NCBI RefSeq assembly: GCF_001040705.1
Contig: NZ_CVQP01000007.1
Span: 642,475-706,474, forward strand
Source: Rhodococcus sp. RD6.2
GTDB lineage: Bacteria > Actinomycetota > Actinomycetes > Mycobacteriales > Mycobacteriaceae
DNA: 64,000 bases
Direction: 5' to 3'
This document shows positions 36,708-45,400 of this stretch, one piece after another; positions within the stretch are counted from its first letter, which is position 1, and every line of letters starts with the position of its first letter. The notes beneath the pieces are model-generated. The model saw only the letters and a program-made list of their open reading frames with translations, was not told the DNA's origin and did no database searches. The position numbers were made by a program, and so were the translations under genes.

Positions 36708-37601
36708 ATGGGCATCAACGACGGACGCGTGGTCATCGTCACCGGAGCCGCCGGAGGCATCGGGCGGCAGCACGCGCTGGAATTCGCCAGGCAGGGCGCG
36801 AAGGTCGTCGTCAACGACCTCGGTCCGGCCGAGGACGTGGTCGAGGAGATCAAGGCCCTCGGTGGCGAGGCCGTCGCGAACAAGGACGACATCTCCGACT
36901 TCGACGGAGCCGGCCGACTGGTGCGCACCGCGATCGAGGAGTTCGGCACGCTGCACGTGCTCGTCAACAACGCGGGCATCCTGCGGGACAAGATGTTCGT
37001 GAACATGACCGTCGACCAGTGGGACGACGTCATGCGCGTGCACCTTCGCGGCACGTTCGCGCCCTCGCAGCACGCCGCGTCGTACTGGCGGGAACAGCAC
37101 AAGGCGGGCACGCCCGTTGCACATCCGCGGATCATCAACACGTCGTCGCCCTCCGGGCTGTACGGAAACCTCGGCCAGACGAACTACGGTGCCGCGAAGG
37201 CGGGCATCGCCGCATTCACCGTCATCCTCGCCGACGAACTGGCTCGCCTCGGTGTCACGGTCAACGCGATCGCCCCGACCGCGCTCACCCAGATGACGGC
37301 CGGGCTGGACGGATTCGTCGCGGCGGCTGAAGCGGAGAAGGCCCGCACCGGGTTCGACGCGGCCGCTCCGGAGAACATCTCGCCGACCGTCGTGTGGCTC
37401 GGCTCGCCGGAGTCCGAGGGGGTCACCGGCCGGGTGTTCAACGTCCACGGTGGTTCGATCAGCGTCGCCGAGACCTGGGTTGCCGGTCCGAGCGTCTCGA
37501 AGGACGCCCGCTGGGATCCGGCGGAGCTCGGTGAGGTCATCCCCGCCCTCGTTGCGCAGGCCCGCCCCAACTCGACGATGGCAGGCACGACCCGCTCCTG
37601 A
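36708..37601 (+). CDS. short-chain dehydrogenase, 3-hydroxyacyl-CoA dehydrogenase-like
   Basis: A 297-residue classical-type SDR. The NAD(P) motif TGAAGGIGRQHALEFA is near residue 12, with an acidic residue after the second strand (VVNDLG) favouring NAD. NNAG is near residue 91, the Ser is in INTSSPSG near residue 146, and the active-site YGAAKAG is near residue 163. The RQHALEFA start and ~295-residue length resemble the dehydrogenase unit of peroxisomal-type multifunctional enzyme 2 and its actinobacterial homologues acting on (3R)-hydroxyacyl-CoAs. The true substrate is unknown. ATG 36708 follows GCAGGG. Confidence 0.9.
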   Translation: MGINDGRVVIVTGAAGGIGRQHALEFARQGAKVVVNDLGPAEDVVEEIKALGGEAVANKDDISDFDGAGRLVRTAIEEFGTLHVLVNNAGILRDKMFVNMTVDQWDDVMRVHLRGTFAPSQHAASYWREQHKAGTPVAHPRIINTSSPSGLYGNLGQTNYGAAKAGIAAFTVILADELARLGVTVNAIAPTALTQMTAGLDGFVAAAEAEKARTGFDAAAPENISPTVVWLGSPESEGVTGRVFNVHGGSISVAETWVAGPSVSKDARWDPAELGEVIPALVAQARPNSTMAGTTRS

Positions 37602-37657
37602 CGGAAGCGCCGGACGGGGTTCCACGATCGCCGGAAATCCCGTCCGGTCCCGCCGGT

Positions 37658-38554
37658 TCAGCCCGCGGTGCGTCCGAGGAGGTCGAGCGCGAACTCCGCG
37701 TACTCCGTGGCGATCTGTTCGGGTGTCGACGGGCCGTCCGACCGGAACCACTGCGGCAGCGACGTGCACATCGTCGCGATGGCTCGACCGGCATCGCGTG
37801 GATGCCGTGTGGAGAGGTCGCCGTCCCGCACCGCGGCATCGATCTGCTCGTCGAGCAGGTATTGGATCTGACTGCGGGAAAGCGTAATTCGCGTTCGATC
37901 GGGTTCCTCGACGCTGCGCATCTCGCTCGCCCCGATGAACGCGAGCTTGCGACGGTGTGTGTGGTAGAGCGCGAGTGCCTCCACGATCAGGGCCACCCGC
38001 CGCACAGCCGTGACGCCTTCGTCGCGGGCGGCTCGTATCCGCCAGTGCAGCTCGTCCATCGTGAGATCGAGCGCGCGGACCAACAGTGCCTGCTTGTCCC
38101 GGTAGTGGTGGTAGACCCCGGGGACACTCATTCCGGCCCGGCCGGCCAGTGCGCGGACCGTGGCGCCGTGGTAGCCGGTCTCGACGAACGCGTCGATCGC
38201 CGCGGCCAGAACCGGATCGACCTCCAGTGGCGGGAAGTCGCGCCAGTGCACTCCTGTCGAGGTGATGTCCGGGGCGTCGTGGGGCTCCCGCGGCGCAGCG
38301 GACCTCGGGGCACCGCTGCTCCTGTGGTGTGACGGCATCGGCTCGTGGTGGTCGCCGAGCAGTCGGCCCGCGGTGGTGCCGACCGCCTCGGCGATGGCGC
38401 GAATACGTTCGACACTGACCCCGGTCCTGCCGTTCTCTATCGCGCTGACCGTTGCCGGACTGACGGCGAGGCGCCGCGCCAGTTCGCGCACCGTCAGATC
38501 CGCATCGAGCCGCGCGGCCCTGATCGCCGCCGGTGTGTCCTGCTTGTCGTTCAC
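37658..38554 (-). CDS. double-HTH regulator: XRE domain fused to a TetR repressor
   Basis: A 298-residue regulator with two different DNA-binding domains. Residues about 8-62 form an XRE helix-turn-helix (LTVRELARRLAVSPATVSAIENG). A ~45-residue Ser/Pro/Arg-rich linker follows, then a complete TetR protein whose HTH lies at about residues 120-160 (VETGYHGATVRALAGRAGMSVPGVYHHYRDKQ) and whose ligand domain runs to the end. GTG 38554 is chosen because GAGGGAG lies 4-5 nt upstream. The gene diverges from an acyl-CoA dehydrogenase operon, with two separate palindromes in the gap, so it may contact both. TetR proteins with an N-terminal XRE module exist in mycolic-acid bacteria but remain little studied. 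Confidence 0.88.
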   Translation of the reverse strand: MNDKQDTPAAIRAARLDADLTVRELARRLAVSPATVSAIENGRTGVSVERIRAIAEAVGTTAGRLLGDHHEPMPSHHRSSGAPRSAAPREPHDAPDITSTGVHWRDFPPLEVDPVLAAAIDAFVETGYHGATVRALAGRAGMSVPGVYHHYRDKQALLVRALDLTMDELHWRIRAARDEGVTAVRRVALIVEALALYHTHRRKLAFIGASEMRSVEEPDRTRITLSRSQIQYLLDEQIDAAVRDGDLSTRHPRDAGRAIATMCTSLPQWFRSDGPSTPEQIATEYAEFALDLLGRTAG

Positions 38555-38613
38555 CGATCTCCCTCTCGTCGGCGCCGGGCTCGCCTGTCGTGTGCGAGGC
38601 TGCGCCCGGAACA

Positions 38614-38632
38614 TGTTCAGTATAACTGAACA
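38614..38632. promoter_or_regulatory. palindrome near the XRE-TetR promoter
   Basis: TGTTCAGT-ATA-ACTGAACA is a perfect inverted repeat with 8-nt arms, 60 bp upstream of the XRE-TetR start. The central TATAAC could be a -10 element. It is likely an autoregulatory operator. Confidence 0.6.
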
Positions 38633-38747
38633 CTCCGGTGAGATCAGGGAATCTGAACGTCGAAGACCGCGCGGAGCCGTGTGGTCATGGGGCCATAACC
38701 ACTAGTGTTGACCCGATCGACGCGCCTGTGGCACCCTGGCCTGCAGG

Positions 38748-38763
38748 CCGAGCGATCGCTCGG
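38748..38763. promoter_or_regulatory. perfect 16-bp palindrome before the acyl-CoA dehydrogenase operon
   Basis: CCGAGCGATCGCTCGG lies 25 bp upstream of the GTG of the acyl-CoA dehydrogenase. It is unrelated in sequence to the palindrome at 38614-38632 in the same divergent region, so the two may bind different proteins or the two heads of the XRE-TetR fusion. Confidence 0.55.
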
Positions 38764-38787
38764 ACAACGTGACCGAGGAGAGTTTCC

Positions 38788-39993
38788 GTGGCGATCGACC
38801 TGACCTATTCGCCCGACGTGGAGTCGCTGATCGAGCGGACCCGTGCGTTCACCCGGGACCACGTGCTGCCGATCGAGGACGAGCACGGCGGCGACATTGC
38901 CGTCGCAGGCGGCGACGAGATACGGGTGAAGCTGCAGCAGGCCGCGAAGGACGCGGGCGTGTTCGCGCCGCACGCGCCGGTCGAGTACGGCGGCCACGGA
39001 CTGAACATGTCCGACCGCGCCCCCGTGTTCGAGGAGGCCGGGTACTCGCTGTTCGGCCCGACCGCGCTGAACATCGCGGCCCCGGACGAGGGCAACGTCC
39101 ACATGCTCGCCCACATCGCGAACCCGGAGCAGAAGGAGCAGTACCTCGCGCCCCTCGCCCACGGCGACGTGCGGTCGGCGTTCGCGATGACCGAACCGGC
39201 GCCCGGCGCGGGAGCCGATCCGTCGGCGCTGACCACGCGTGCCGTCAAGGCCGACGGCGGCTGGCGGATCAACGGGCACAAGTGGTTCATCACCGGTGCC
39301 GACGGAGCGGGCTTCTTCATCATCTTCGCGCGCACCGCGGGCGAACCCGGCGACCGCGGCGGCGCGACGATGTTCCTCACGCCCGCGGACGCGCCCGGTA
39401 TCCGGGTCGGGCGGCACATCGACACGCTCGACAAGTCCATGATCGGTGGGCACTGCGAGGTGTTCTTCGAGGACCTGCTGGTCCCGGACTCCGCGGTGCT
39501 CGGCGAGGTGGACCGCGGCTTCGAGTACGCGCAGGTGCGCCTCGGACCCGCTCGCATGACGCACGTGATGCGCTGGCTCGGTGCCGCTCGACGTGGGCAC
39601 GACATCGCGGTCGACTACGTCGCGAAGCGGGAGGCGTTCGGTGGCAAGCTCGGTGACCTCGGCATGGTGCAGCAGATGGTCGCCGACAACGAGATCGACA
39701 TCGCCGCCACGCGTGCGCTGCTGACCCGCGCGTGCTGGGAACTGGACCAGGGCGACAAGGCAGCCAACTCGACGGCCATCGCCAAGACCTTCGCCGCGGA
39801 GGCCATCTTCCGGATCGTCGACCGCAGCGTCCAGATGTGCGGTGGCATGGGCGTCTCCGGCGACCTTCCGCTGGCGCGACTGTCCCGTGAGGTTCGCCCG
39901 TTCCGGGTGTACGACGGCCCGTCCGAGGTGCATCGCTGGGCGCTGGCCAAGCGCGTCGTCGGCGCGGCCAAGCGCGCACAGAAGGAGTCCTGA
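38788..39993 (+). CDS. acyl-CoA dehydrogenase, ACAD10/11-like
   Basis: A 401-residue flavoprotein of the acyl-CoA dehydrogenase family. Motifs are FAMTEPAPGAGADPS near residue 132, the following WRINGHKWFITGADGAG near residue 159, and QMCGGMGVSGDLPLARLSRE near residue 351. The C-terminal RVYDGPSEVHRWALAK has Asp-Gly-Pro where ordinary enzymes have Glu-Gly-Thr; this variant is typical of ACAD10/ACAD11 and bacterial relatives that process 4-hydroxyacyl-CoAs with a kinase partner. The next gene is exactly such a kinase-fold protein, overlapping by one base. The start is GTG 38788 with GAGGAG upstream. Confidence 0.92.
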   Translation: MAIDLTYSPDVESLIERTRAFTRDHVLPIEDEHGGDIAVAGGDEIRVKLQQAAKDAGVFAPHAPVEYGGHGLNMSDRAPVFEEAGYSLFGPTALNIAAPDEGNVHMLAHIANPEQKEQYLAPLAHGDVRSAFAMTEPAPGAGADPSALTTRAVKADGGWRINGHKWFITGADGAGFFIIFARTAGEPGDRGGATMFLTPADAPGIRVGRHIDTLDKSMIGGHCEVFFEDLLVPDSAVLGEVDRGFEYAQVRLGPARMTHVMRWLGAARRGHDIAVDYVAKREAFGGKLGDLGMVQQMVADNEIDIAATRALLTRACWELDQGDKAANSTAIAKTFAAEAIFRIVDRSVQMCGGMGVSGDLPLARLSREVRPFRVYDGPSEVHRWALAKRVVGAAKRAQKES

Positions 39994-41015
39994 TGACCCT
40001 TCCCGGTATGGATGCCCCGGCACTGCGCCGGTTCCTGGTCGACAGTGGCGTCGACGTCGCTGGTGACCTGACGGTCGAGTTGGTCAGCGGTGGGCGCTCG
40101 AATCTGACGTTCAAGGCCTCCGATTCGACGCACACCTGGATCGTGCGACGACCCCCGACCAGTGGTCTGACGCCGTCGGCGCACGACATGGCGCGCGAGT
40201 TCCGCGTGACCAGCGCGCTGCAGGACTCGGCGGTGCCGGTGGCGCGGACCGTCGCGTTCGACGAGGAGGGCGCGGCGCTCGGTGCGCAGATGACCGTCGT
40301 CGAGTTCGTGGACGGTCGTGTCGTGCGTGACCAGGCCGACCTCGCCGCCCTGTCCGACGTCGAAGTTCGCGATTCGACCCATGCACTCGTCCGGGTGCTC
40401 GCGGACCTGCATTCCGTGGACTACCGGGCCGTCGGGCTCGGCGAGTTCGGCAGGCCCGACGGGTTCGTGACGCGTCAGGTGAAGCTGTGGGCGGGCCAGT
40501 GGGACCGGGTGAAGACCCGTGAGTTGCCCGACGTCGCACGGCTGCACGCGCGCCTCGCCGAGTCCATTCCGGAGTCGTCCGCGGCGTCGATCGTGCACGG
40601 CGACTTCAGGATCGACAACACGATCCTCGATGCACGCGATCCGTCGACGGTGCGCGCGGTGGTGGATTGGGAGATGTCCACGCTCGGCGACCCGCTGACC
40701 GACGCCGCGCTCATGTGCGTGTACCGCACCCCGGTCTTCGATCTGGTCCTGGGTTCGGAGGCGGCGTGGACCAGTCCGCGGCTGCCGTCCCCGGACGAGC
40801 TCGCTCAGACGTACGCGACGGCGTCGGGACGCGATCTCGGCGACTGGAACTTCTACCTGGCGTTGGCGAACTTCAAGCTCGGTGTGATCGGTGAGGGCAT
40901 CACGCATCGGGCGCGGCAGGGGTCGGATGCGGGTAGCGGCGCCGAGCGGGCCGCGGAGGCCACCGGCGAATTCATGGCAGCGGGCCTGCGGGTCCTGACG
41001 GGAGCATCGGCATGA
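39993..41015 (+). CDS. APH-fold phosphotransferase (ACAD10/LvaA-like)
   Basis: A 340-residue protein of the aminoglycoside-phosphotransferase/choline-kinase fold. The nucleotide-loop region GGRSNLTFKASD is near residue 31, the catalytic loop HGDFRIDN near residue 202, and the metal-binding VDWEMSTLGDPLTD near residue 223. In this context it is not a resistance gene. The same kinase family is fused to ACAD10/11 in animals and is LvaA in the levulinate pathway of Pseudomonas, where it phosphorylates the 4-hydroxyl of a hydroxyacyl-CoA. The role here is inferred from pairing with the ACAD10/11-like dehydrogenase. Start and stop overlap both neighbours. Confidence 0.9.
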   Translation: MTLPGMDAPALRRFLVDSGVDVAGDLTVELVSGGRSNLTFKASDSTHTWIVRRPPTSGLTPSAHDMAREFRVTSALQDSAVPVARTVAFDEEGAALGAQMTVVEFVDGRVVRDQADLAALSDVEVRDSTHALVRVLADLHSVDYRAVGLGEFGRPDGFVTRQVKLWAGQWDRVKTRELPDVARLHARLAESIPESSAASIVHGDFRIDNTILDARDPSTVRAVVDWEMSTLGDPLTDAALMCVYRTPVFDLVLGSEAAWTSPRLPSPDELAQTYATASGRDLGDWNFYLALANFKLGVIGEGITHRARQGSDAGSGAERAAEATGEFMAAGLRVLTGASA

Positions 41016-41752
41016 GCGAGAAAAGTGCACTGGTCACCGGGGCATCCCGGGGAATCGGGCTTGGCATCGCGAACAGGCTTGCAGCGCAAGGTTATTCGCT
41101 CACCATTTCGGCGCGGGACGAGCAGCGGCTGACCGAGGTCGCGGACACGCTCAAGGCAGCGGGGGCTCCCCGGGTGGTCGCCGTGGCGGGTGATCTCGCC
41201 GATCCGGATGCCGTCGGCGTTCTCACCGAGCGTCACGCCGCGGAGTTCGGTGCGATGGACGCACTGATCGTCAACGCGGGCGTCGGAACGGCGGGCGCGA
41301 TCGGGGACTTCCCCATGCGGCGTTTCGACAAGACCCTCGCCGTGAACCTGCGCGCGCCGGTGCTGCTGCTGCAGCAGTGCCTGCCTCTGTTGCGTGTCGC
41401 TGCCGCCGCGAATCTCGGTCGGGGCGCGAAGGTCGTCGCACTGTCGTCGATCACCGGGGTGTACTCGGAAGCGCAGCTCGGGGTGTACGGCGCGACGAAG
41501 GCCGCCCTGATCTCACTGGTGTCGACGTTCAACACCGAGGAGTCCGGGAACGGCGTGACGGCGACGGCGATCTCGCCGGCGTACGTCGACACCGACATGA
41601 GTGCGTGGATCCACGACAAGATCCCGGCCGAGGAGATGATCGAGGTCGGTGACATCGTCGAACTGGTCGATTCACTGCTCCGATTGTCGTCGAAGGCGGT
41701 CGTTCCGAACATCGTGGTGACGCGGGCCGGAACCGACGGTCTTCGTGCTTGA
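41012..41752 (+). CDS. short-chain dehydrogenase/reductase
   Basis: A 246-residue classical SDR. Cofactor motif TGASRGIGLGIA is near residue 9 with SARDEQR after the second strand, suggesting NADP. NAG is near residue 88, the catalytic Ser is in ALSSITGVYSE near residue 144, and YGATKAA is near residue 156. It is third in the dehydrogenase-kinase-SDR operon, with an ATGA overlap. In Lva-type systems an SDR also belongs to the cluster, and oxidation of a hydroxyl on a pathway intermediate is a fair guess. A strong hairpin lies 53 bp after the stop and ends the operon. Confidence 0.9.
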   Translation: MSEKSALVTGASRGIGLGIANRLAAQGYSLTISARDEQRLTEVADTLKAAGAPRVVAVAGDLADPDAVGVLTERHAAEFGAMDALIVNAGVGTAGAIGDFPMRRFDKTLAVNLRAPVLLLQQCLPLLRVAAAANLGRGAKVVALSSITGVYSEAQLGVYGATKAALISLVSTFNTEESGNGVTATAISPAYVDTDMSAWIHDKIPAEEMIEVGDIVELVDSLLRLSSKAVVPNIVVTRAGTDGLRA

Positions 41753-41805
41753 TCGGAAGCGCACCCGATAGTCGCGCAAACATCCAGCCAACTTCAGATT
41801 GATTA

Positions 41806-41832
41806 GGCCAGGTCACAAACTGTGACCTGGCC
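41806..41832 (+). terminator. strong hairpin after the SDR operon
   Basis: GGCCAGGTCACA (41806-41817) and TGTGACCTGGCC (41821-41832) are perfect 12-nt arms with a 3-nt AAC loop, beginning 53 bp downstream of the SDR stop. No T-run follows, so an operator role is the alternative. Confidence 0.6.
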
Positions 41833-42405
41833 ACAATCATTCTGTGACCAGCAATGAAGGCTCATGGTGGCCTGTCGGTAGCTGTCTGACCTGCCGAAAC
41901 CCTCAACTGCTCGCTCCTGTGCGGCCGTGAATGGCTGGTGTGTGGTCGTGCGGGCGACCTGGAGTTGGACGCTTGTCGAAGGAACTCGCCAAACCACCTC
42001 GCCGGACATGGGAACGCGGTAAGTTTTCCGTGCGATGGGCGGCAACCGCTCCCGTCGTGGTCAGAAGGACCGCCGCGTGCGGCGGAATGATTGTCTTTCG
42101 GGAGGGCGATCTATGAACACACAATGGAGTGACGGACACCATGTGCTGTGTTCAACCACCATCACACATTGTTCTGCCAGCGTCGCGCACACTCGAAGCG
42201 AACCGGCCGTCGCCGACCTTCGGCGTTGAGTTCGGCGGGGTCGCTGCCGAGTCGGATCCGTGGGTGCCGGATCCGCTGACCGCTACTCGCGCCATCGGGG
42301 CGCACACCTTCAGCCGTTATCGGCTTTCTATTTGACGAGATCCATTTCGGCGGACCATGCCTGCCGTTCAGTGAGCCATGCCCGCTGTGCGGCACCGGTG
42401 TCGAG
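41833..42405 (+). other. 573-bp leader region upstream of the NRPS gene
   Basis: No convincing gene is seen. The region should carry the NRPS promoter. A 38-codon frame at 42113-42229 follows a strong GGGAGGG site, but its product has no recognisable features. It could be a leader peptide or chance. I see no IdeR/Fur-type iron box. A spaced GGGAAC...GTGCG pair near 42009-42035 is only a weak promoter candidate. Confidence 0.4.
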
Positions 42406-45400
42406 ATGGCTGTGGGAACTCGTGAAGTGTTCCGGAATCAGGGGTATCAGTTGACTGCGATCGAAGGTTTCGACAGCACGGACTTCGACAGCACCATCCA
42501 GGCCGACGGCGTCGAGGCAATGGACGTGTTTCCGTTGTCGCACGCTCAGTTGGGCATTTGGTACGCGCAGCACGTCGACCCCGAGGTTCCCTTCAACATC
42601 GGTCAGTACATCGATCTTCACGGTCCCGTCAACACCGCCGTGCTCGAGCAGGCGTGCATCATTGCCTCGCAGGAGATCGAGACGGGCTACCTGCGACTGG
42701 TCGAAATCGACGGCGTCCCGCAGCAGGTCGTCGATCGCACGATCATCGACCATGTCCAGGTTCTCGACCTGCGCGAAGAGTCCGACCCGTTTGCGGCGGC
42801 GATGGCGTGGATGCGCGCCGACCTGGCCGCCCCGGTCGACCTCGTCGCCGATCGGCTCATCAAGGGCGCCACTCTCCGGATCGAGGACAGCCGGTACCTC
42901 TGGTATGCGCGGGTGCACCACATTGCGCTCGACGGGTACGGCGCCATGACCTACATGAAGCGGGTCGCCGAGGTCTACACCGCGCTGCTCGAGGACCAGG
43001 CCGTCCGGCCCGGCAAGGTGTGGACATTGCGCAACCTGTACGAATCCGAGGTGGCGTACCGCGAGAGCACTCGGTTTGCCACCGACCGTGAGTACTGGAT
43101 GGAGCAGATCGACGGAGTCGAGGAGGCGACGAGTTTCGCCGGACGCTCGGCCGCGCCGGCGATCAATGGCGGCATCGTCAGCGGGGCGTTGTCGCTCGAC
43201 GAGGAATCCGCACTCGACCATGCAGCCACCCGACTCGGCTCGTCGCCGTCCGGCATGTTGCTCGCGGCGTTCGCCGCCTATCTTGCGCAGGCGACCGGTA
43301 GGGAAGATGTCGTCCTGAGTCTTCCCGTGACGGCCCGTACCACCGCAATCATGCGCAACTCGGGCGGCATGTTGTCGAACATCGTTCCGCTGCGGATTCG
43401 GGTGGCCGCCGACACCGTGGTGTCCGGACTGCTCGGTCAGGTCCAGGCCGCGGTGACCGGTGCTCTGCGGCACCAGCGCTACCGTCATGAAGACATCCGG
43501 CGTGACGCCTCGACGGCGAATACGCAGCGCGATCTGCTGGGCCCGCTCGTCAACATCATGCTCTTCCACGACGAGGTCGCGTTCGGCACGGTGGTCGGAG
43601 AACTCCACATCCTGTCGACGGGTGTCGTCGAGGACCTCGCGGTCAACTTCTACCAGAGCGTTGCCGGTACGCGGACCCACATCGACTTCGAGACCAACCC
43701 GAATCTCTACACCGAATCCGAAGCCCTCGAACATCATTCGCGGTTTCTCGCCTTCCTCGGCAAGTTCCTTGCCGCTGACGCGGATACGGCAGTATGGGCT
43801 CTTCCGCTGGCCACCGATGCCGAGCGGGAGCTCGTCGTCGACACCTGGAACGAAACCACGCGCGAGGTGCCGGAGGGCACGTTGGTGTCGTTGTTCGAGG
43901 AGCAGGTCGGGCGGACGCCGGATGCGGTGGCGGTGTCGTTCGAAGGTGAGTCGTTGACGTACGGCGAATTCGCCTCCCGGGTGAATAGTCTTGCGCGGTA
44001 TCTGATTTCGATTGGTGTGGGTCCGGAGTCGTTGGTGGCGGTCGCGATGCGGCGGTCGCTGGAGATGATGGTTGGGATCTACGCGGTGCAGGCCGCCGGT
44101 GGCGCGTACGTGCCGGTGGATCCGGATCAGCCGGTGGAGCGGATGGCGCACATCCTGGACTCTGCGGCACCGGTGTGTGTGTTGTCCACGGCGCGTGACG
44201 GTTTCGAGGTTCCGGGGCAGACGTCTGTCCTGTGTGTGGACGGGCTGGATCTGTCGGGGTATGCGGACTCGCCGGTGTCGGATGCGGAGCGGCTCGGGGC
44301 GCTGCGGGCGGAGAATGCGGCGTACGTGATCTTCACGTCGGGATCGACGGGGCGCCCGAAGGGCGTAGCGGTGTCGCATCGTTCGGTGGTGAACCGTCTC
44401 GTGTGGGCGCAAGCGGAGTACGGGTTCACGCCGTCGGATGTGGTGTTGCAGAAGACGCCGGTGACGTTCGACGTGTCGGTGTGGGAGCTGTTCGCCCCGT
44501 TGCAGGTTGGTGCGCGGTTGGTGGTGGCGGAGCCGGACGGGCATCGGGATCCGCAGTACCTGGCGCGGGTGATCGCCGAGGAGTCGGTGACGTCGGTGCA
44601 TTTCGTCCCGTCGATGCTGTCGGTGTTCGTGACCGAGCCGTCCGCTGCGTCGTGCACGGCGGTGACGCGTGTGTTCTGCTCGGGCGAGGGCCTTCCGGTG
44701 TCGACGGCAGAGGCGTTGCATCGGTTGTGGCCGTCGGCGCGGTTACACAACCTGTACGGGCCGACGGAGGCTGCGGTGGAGGTGACCTTCCACGAGGTCA
44801 CCGAGGCTGATGTGACGAGTGTGCCGATGGGTGCGCCGGTGTGGAACACCCAGACGTTCGTGCTCGATGCGCGGATGCGTCCGGTGCCGGTGGGTGTTGC
44901 AGGTGAGCTGTATCTGTCGGGTGTGCAGTTGGCGCGTGGGTACCACGGTCGTCCGGATCTGACGGCCGATCGGTTCGTGGCGAATCCGTTCCGGTCGGGT
45001 GAGCGGATGTACCGAACCGGCGATCTGGTGGTGTGGACGTCCGCGGGTGAGTTGGAGTACTTGGGGCGCACGGACTTCCAGGTCAAGCTGCGTGGTCAGC
45101 GCATCGAGCTCGGTGAGATCGAGACGGCGTTGATCGCTGACGCGCGGGTGGCGCAGGCGGCCGCGATGGTGCGATCCGACGCGGGCGCCGGCGACCACCT
45201 CGTCGCCTACGTGGTGCCGGCTGCCCGTCAGGTCGTCCAGGGTGAGGCATTGCGATCGGCGTTGGGGTCGGTGTTGCCGGTCTACATGGTGCCGTCGACG
45301 ATCGTGGTGCTCGAGGCATTCCCGTTGAATGCCTCCGGCAAGCTCGATCGCAGGGCTCTGCCTGTTCCGGTGATCACCCCCGGCATCGCCGAGTACCGAA

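Noticed and set aside
39993..41015. Aminoglycoside resistance kinase
   Set aside because: It has the APH fold, but its operon with an ACAD10/11-like dehydrogenase and an SDR points to acyl-CoA metabolism rather than antibiotic modification.
42113..42229. 38-codon ORF with a strong GGGAGGG site upstream of the NRPS
   Set aside because: The product shows no recognisable feature, and nothing indicates conservation. Kept only as a possible leader peptide in the intergenic entry.
41753..42405. IdeR/Fur-type iron box that would mark the NRPS as a siderophore pathway
   Set aside because: No TTAGG-type 19-bp palindrome found; the palindrome at 41806-41832 has an unrelated sequence.
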